Positions 5,931 through 7,750 of a stretch of 7,750 nucleotides of DNA are shown here, one piece after another. The notes under the pieces were generated by a model. The model was not told the origin of the DNA, searched no databases, and saw only the letters and a list, made by a program, of their open reading frames with translations. The stretch is from contig JAITBA010000138.1 in the NCBI GenBank assembly GCA_031283835.1, positions 1 to 7,750 of the forward strand. Direction: 5' to 3'. The first letter of the stretch is position 1. The number at the start of each line of letters is the position of its first letter. This stretch comes from Oscillospiraceae bacterium (lineage in GTDB: Bacteria; Bacillota; Clostridia; Oscillospirales; Acutalibacteraceae). Position numbers and translations under genes: made by a program.

Positions 5931-7129
5931 GCGATAAACCGCCCAACAAGCGGCGGGTCGCCAACGTTTTCCCAAAAGCCACGGGCTGTGATTTCCACGG
6001 TATATGCCGCCCCCGGTGTGAGGCCTTCCAGTTCCAGCTGCAGCGTGGGGGGCATGGGCGCGAAATAATACGCCGCCCAAAGCGAAAGTTGCCGCACAAT
6101 GCGGCCCTTCGCGTTGCGCACACGGAGGATGTAATCGTTCACCGGGTCGCTGTCGCCGCTTTGGGCTTGGTCAAATTCGAGGGTACCTTTGTTGTAGGTG
6201 ATTTTGGCTTGGGGCGCAAACGCAGGCTTTTGTGCCGCCGCGCGGCGTTTTTTGCGGGTGTAGGGAAACTGTGTTGGCTCAAACGTGTCAATCTTCCACA
6301 GGTAGGGGTAGGGTTCGTCGTTGAGCACGTTGTAGGGCTGCACGCGCACATGGCCGACGGCATCGGCTTCTATCAGGAGCATTTGGGCGGCATTTTGCGC
6401 GCCCGGCGGCGTGGTGCCATAATATTTATCGTATTCATCCAGGTCAAAGTAGTAAAGCGTGCCAGTGCCAAGGCACGTAAAATATTCTTGGTGAATAGAG
6501 CGCGGGTCGTTCACCGGCACATGGGAATGCCCCGAAAAATCCACCACCTGCGGATAATGCATTAAGATGGCGGTGAGATCCGCATTGCCCCAATCCAGGC
6601 TGCCGGCCACGGTGTCGCGGATGTGGGGGTGCTGGAAGAAAAAGATGGGGCGTCGGCCCGTAGGGTCGTCCGCGGCGGCGTTTTGCAGCTGTTTTGCCGC
6701 CCAGATCTGCTTGCCTTCGTTGAACGATGTGCCCTCGGAGGGCGTGATTGAAATGAAATGAAACCCGTTGATCACCGCATGAACGTCAGGCTCTTGGCGA
6801 AGAATGCGGCGCATTTTTTCGTAGGCGGCCTCGACGCCCGCGTTGCCAAACTCGTGGCTTGCCACCGAAAGAATGGCCTGGGTGCCCGGATGCAGTTCCT
6901 CCTCCAGGGTTTGGCGAAAGGCGGCAAACTGGGTTTCGGTGCCGTTATCGGCCAAATCGCCCACCACGCAAAGGGCGTCGAGCGATTGATAATCGGGGTG
7001 TGCCGCCGCCTCACGGTAGGCAATTTGCAACGCCTTGGCCATGCGTTCCCGCTGCGGGGTGTGCCTATCCTGGTAATGCACATCGCTCACCGCAACAAAG
7101 CGCAGCACGGGTATGAATTTTTCCGCCAT
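5927..7129 (-). CDS. Calcineurin-like metallophosphoesterase with C-terminal beta-sandwich
   Basis: A 400-aa dinuclear-metal phosphoesterase. Metal-site motifs in order: D16-V-H18, G57-D58 (G-D-L-A-D-N-G), a degenerate third motif A90-S-H-E93 where the family has GNHE or GNHD, H166 in F-F-Q-H-P, and G199-H-S-H202. All His and Asp ligands are present, but the Asn metal ligand of GNH is Ser91. After about residue 215 comes a linker, and from about 320 to 400 a predicted beta-rich segment resembling an Fn3-type sandwich (G-L-T-P-G-A-A-Y-T-V-E-I-T-A-R). There is no signal peptide or membrane segment, so it should be cytoplasmic. The substrate is unknown; cyclic nucleotides, nucleotides or RNA ends are possible in this superfamily. 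A strong AGGAGG lies 5 nt before the ATG. The stop codon overlaps the dus start by 4 nt (ATGA), which ties its expression to tRNA genes. Fold confident, function not. Confidence 0.85.
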   Translation of the reverse strand: MAEKFIPVLRFVAVSDVHYQDRHTPQRERMAKALQIAYREAAAHPDYQSLDALCVVGDLADNGTETQFAAFRQTLEEELHPGTQAILSVASHEFGNAGVEAAYEKMRRILRQEPDVHAVINGFHFISITPSEGTSFNEGKQIWAAKQLQNAAADDPTGRRPIFFFQHPHIRDTVAGSLDWGNADLTAILMHYPQVVDFSGHSHVPVNDPRSIHQEYFTCLGTGTLYYFDLDEYDKYYGTTPPGAQNAAQMLLIEADAVGHVRVQPYNVLNDEPYPYLWKIDTFEPTQFPYTRKKRRAAAQKPAFAPQAKITYNKGTLEFDQAQSGDSDPVNDYILRVRNAKGRIVRQLSLWAAYYFAPMPPTLQLELEGLTPGAAYTVEITARGFWENVGDPPLVGRFIA

Positions 7130-7180
7130 AAAAACCTCCTGCTACAATATAGTCGATTCAGTTGAAAACCGCACCGCAGC
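7130..7180 (-). other. Short gap between the histidine phosphatase and metallophosphoesterase genes
   Basis: These 51 nt hold the AGGAGG of the metallophosphoesterase gene (7135-7140) and no terminator. On the minus strand TATATT resembles a -10 box but has no good -35, so the two genes are probably in one transcript. On the plus strand TGC-TACAAT (7140-7148) looks like an extended -10, pointing antisense into the phosphatase gene; its -35 is poor. Confidence 0.5.
7135..7140 (-). promoter_or_regulatory. Ribosome binding site of the metallophosphoesterase
   Basis: AGGAGG, a full consensus match, lies 5 nt before the ATG at 7129 and fixes that start. It is the strongest Shine-Dalgarno of the minus-strand cluster; the downstream dus and cca have weak or distant ones. 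Confidence 0.85.
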
Positions 7181-7750
7181 CTACAAATACTCCGTGTCCT
7201 CCAGTTCCTTCCAGAGCCGACGTTCTTCTGGCAGGGCATCTTCTTTTGGTGCGGTGGGGGCGAGGGCAAAAACCTCACATTTTTGGCCACGTAACCAGAT
7301 TGTTGGCTCCAGGCGCAGCACAAAACCCGTGCCCGCCGGCGTGAGCCACTCGTGCATGGGCGCTGCAGGCAGGCCAAACGCGGCCAGCAGCGCCATGAGC
7401 ACACCGCCGTGGGTGACGACCACGCTGTGCGCCGTGCCGGTTTTGAGCAGACCGTCGCACAGTTTTTTGAAGGTGGCGCAAATGCGACGCTGAAAATCGG
7501 CGGGGTCTTCGCCAAAGGGGGGCGCAAGGCCATTTTCCCCGGCAATCCAGCGGGAGAAAACCGGGTGGTTTTCGAGTTCCACGGGGGTTTTGTTTTCAAA
7601 ATCGCCAAAGAAATATTCCTTAAGGCCGTCGAGGATAATGGGGTTGGCACCGGGGTAGAGCAACTGTGCGGTTTGGGTGCAGCGCCGCAGCGGGGAACAG
7701 AACACCGCCGTCGCCTGCGGATATGTGAATTCCTGCCGCATTTGCAGCAG
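7181..7750 (-). CDS. Histidine phosphatase (phosphoglycerate mutase-like), N-terminus cut by window edge
   Basis: The frame is open to the right edge, giving 189 visible codons and the true C-terminus. The catalytic R-H-G motif, normally near the N-terminus, must lie beyond the window; the internal ATG at 7741 is not the start. Visible family signatures are C-S-P-L-R-R-C-T-Q-T-A (second phosphate-binding Arg), L-K-E-Y-F-F-G-D-F-E (acid/base Glu region) and V-V-T-H-G-G-V (second catalytic His). The length and the E-Y-x-F-G-D-F-E block resemble small CobC/PhoE-type phosphatases rather than glycolytic mutases. The substrate, possibly alpha-ribazole phosphate or a general sugar or nucleotide phosphate, cannot be told. 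The protein is cytoplasmic as far as seen. It is the most upstream visible gene of the minus-strand cluster, 51 nt before the metallophosphoesterase. Confidence 0.85.
   Translation of the reverse strand: MLQMRQEFTYPQATAVFCSPLRRCTQTAQLLYPGANPIILDGLKEYFFGDFENKTPVELENHPVFSRWIAGENGLAPPFGEDPADFQRRICATFKKLCDGLLKTGTAHSVVVTHGGVLMALLAAFGLPAAPMHEWLTPAGTGFVLRLEPTIWLRGQKCEVFALAPTAPKEDALPEERRLWKELEDTEYL

Noticed and set aside
5325..6068. Plus-strand open frame of 247 codons opposite dus
   Set aside because: His/Gly/Ala-rich, with no ribosome binding site or recognisable domain. It is a mirror of the dus codon pattern.
7160..7190. Plus-strand TTGAAA promoter-like box
   Set aside because: The expected -10 position reads AAATAC and there is no plus-strand gene downstream.

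Overview
The window looks like a chromosomal segment of a Gram-positive, Clostridia-type bacterium (Bacillota). Supporting signs are GGAGG/AGGAGG ribosome binding sites, SigA-like promoters of the extended -10 type (TGC-TAnAAT), yajC directly after tgt, and a class II CCA-adding enzyme with a C-terminal HD domain. The genes are fairly GC-rich and the intergenic regions AT-rich. The taxon is inferred from style and gene order, not proven. I see no insertion sequence, integrase, CRISPR array, tRNA, rRNA or phage gene.

Layout. (1) Positions 1-1611, minus strand: a secreted LCAT-like alpha/beta hydrolase whose C-terminus lies beyond the left edge. (2) Positions 1612-1891: an AT-rich divergent regulatory region with one promoter facing each way, an 8-bp tandem repeat and a small palindrome. 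(3) Positions 1892-3043, plus strand: tgt, the tRNA-guanine transglycosylase. (4) Positions 3132-3569, plus strand: yajC, the Sec accessory subunit, with its own promoter and a short hairpin plus T-run after it. (5) Positions 3625-7750, minus strand: a compact cluster that, in transcription order, encodes a histidine phosphatase (N-terminus beyond the right edge), a calcineurin-like metallophosphoesterase, a tRNA-dihydrouridine synthase and a CCA tRNA nucleotidyltransferase. Gaps in this cluster are 51 nt, then a 4-nt ATGA overlap, then a 28-nt overlap, so it is very probably co-transcribed. It converges on yajC.

Function. Three of the six genes act on tRNA: tgt (queuosine pathway at G34), dus (dihydrouridine) and cca (3' CCA end). 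The minus-strand cluster also holds two phosphoesterase-fold proteins, and its Cca carries an HD phosphohydrolase domain. That gives three potential phosphoester-cleaving activities tied to tRNA maturation genes.

I found no convincing new multi-gene system. The points most worth a second look are altered active-site motifs in the secreted hydrolase (A-x-S-x-S in place of G-x-S-x-G) and in the metallophosphoesterase (ASHE in place of GNHE), the coupling of that metallophosphoesterase to dus and cca, and the repeat architecture of the hydrolase promoter.
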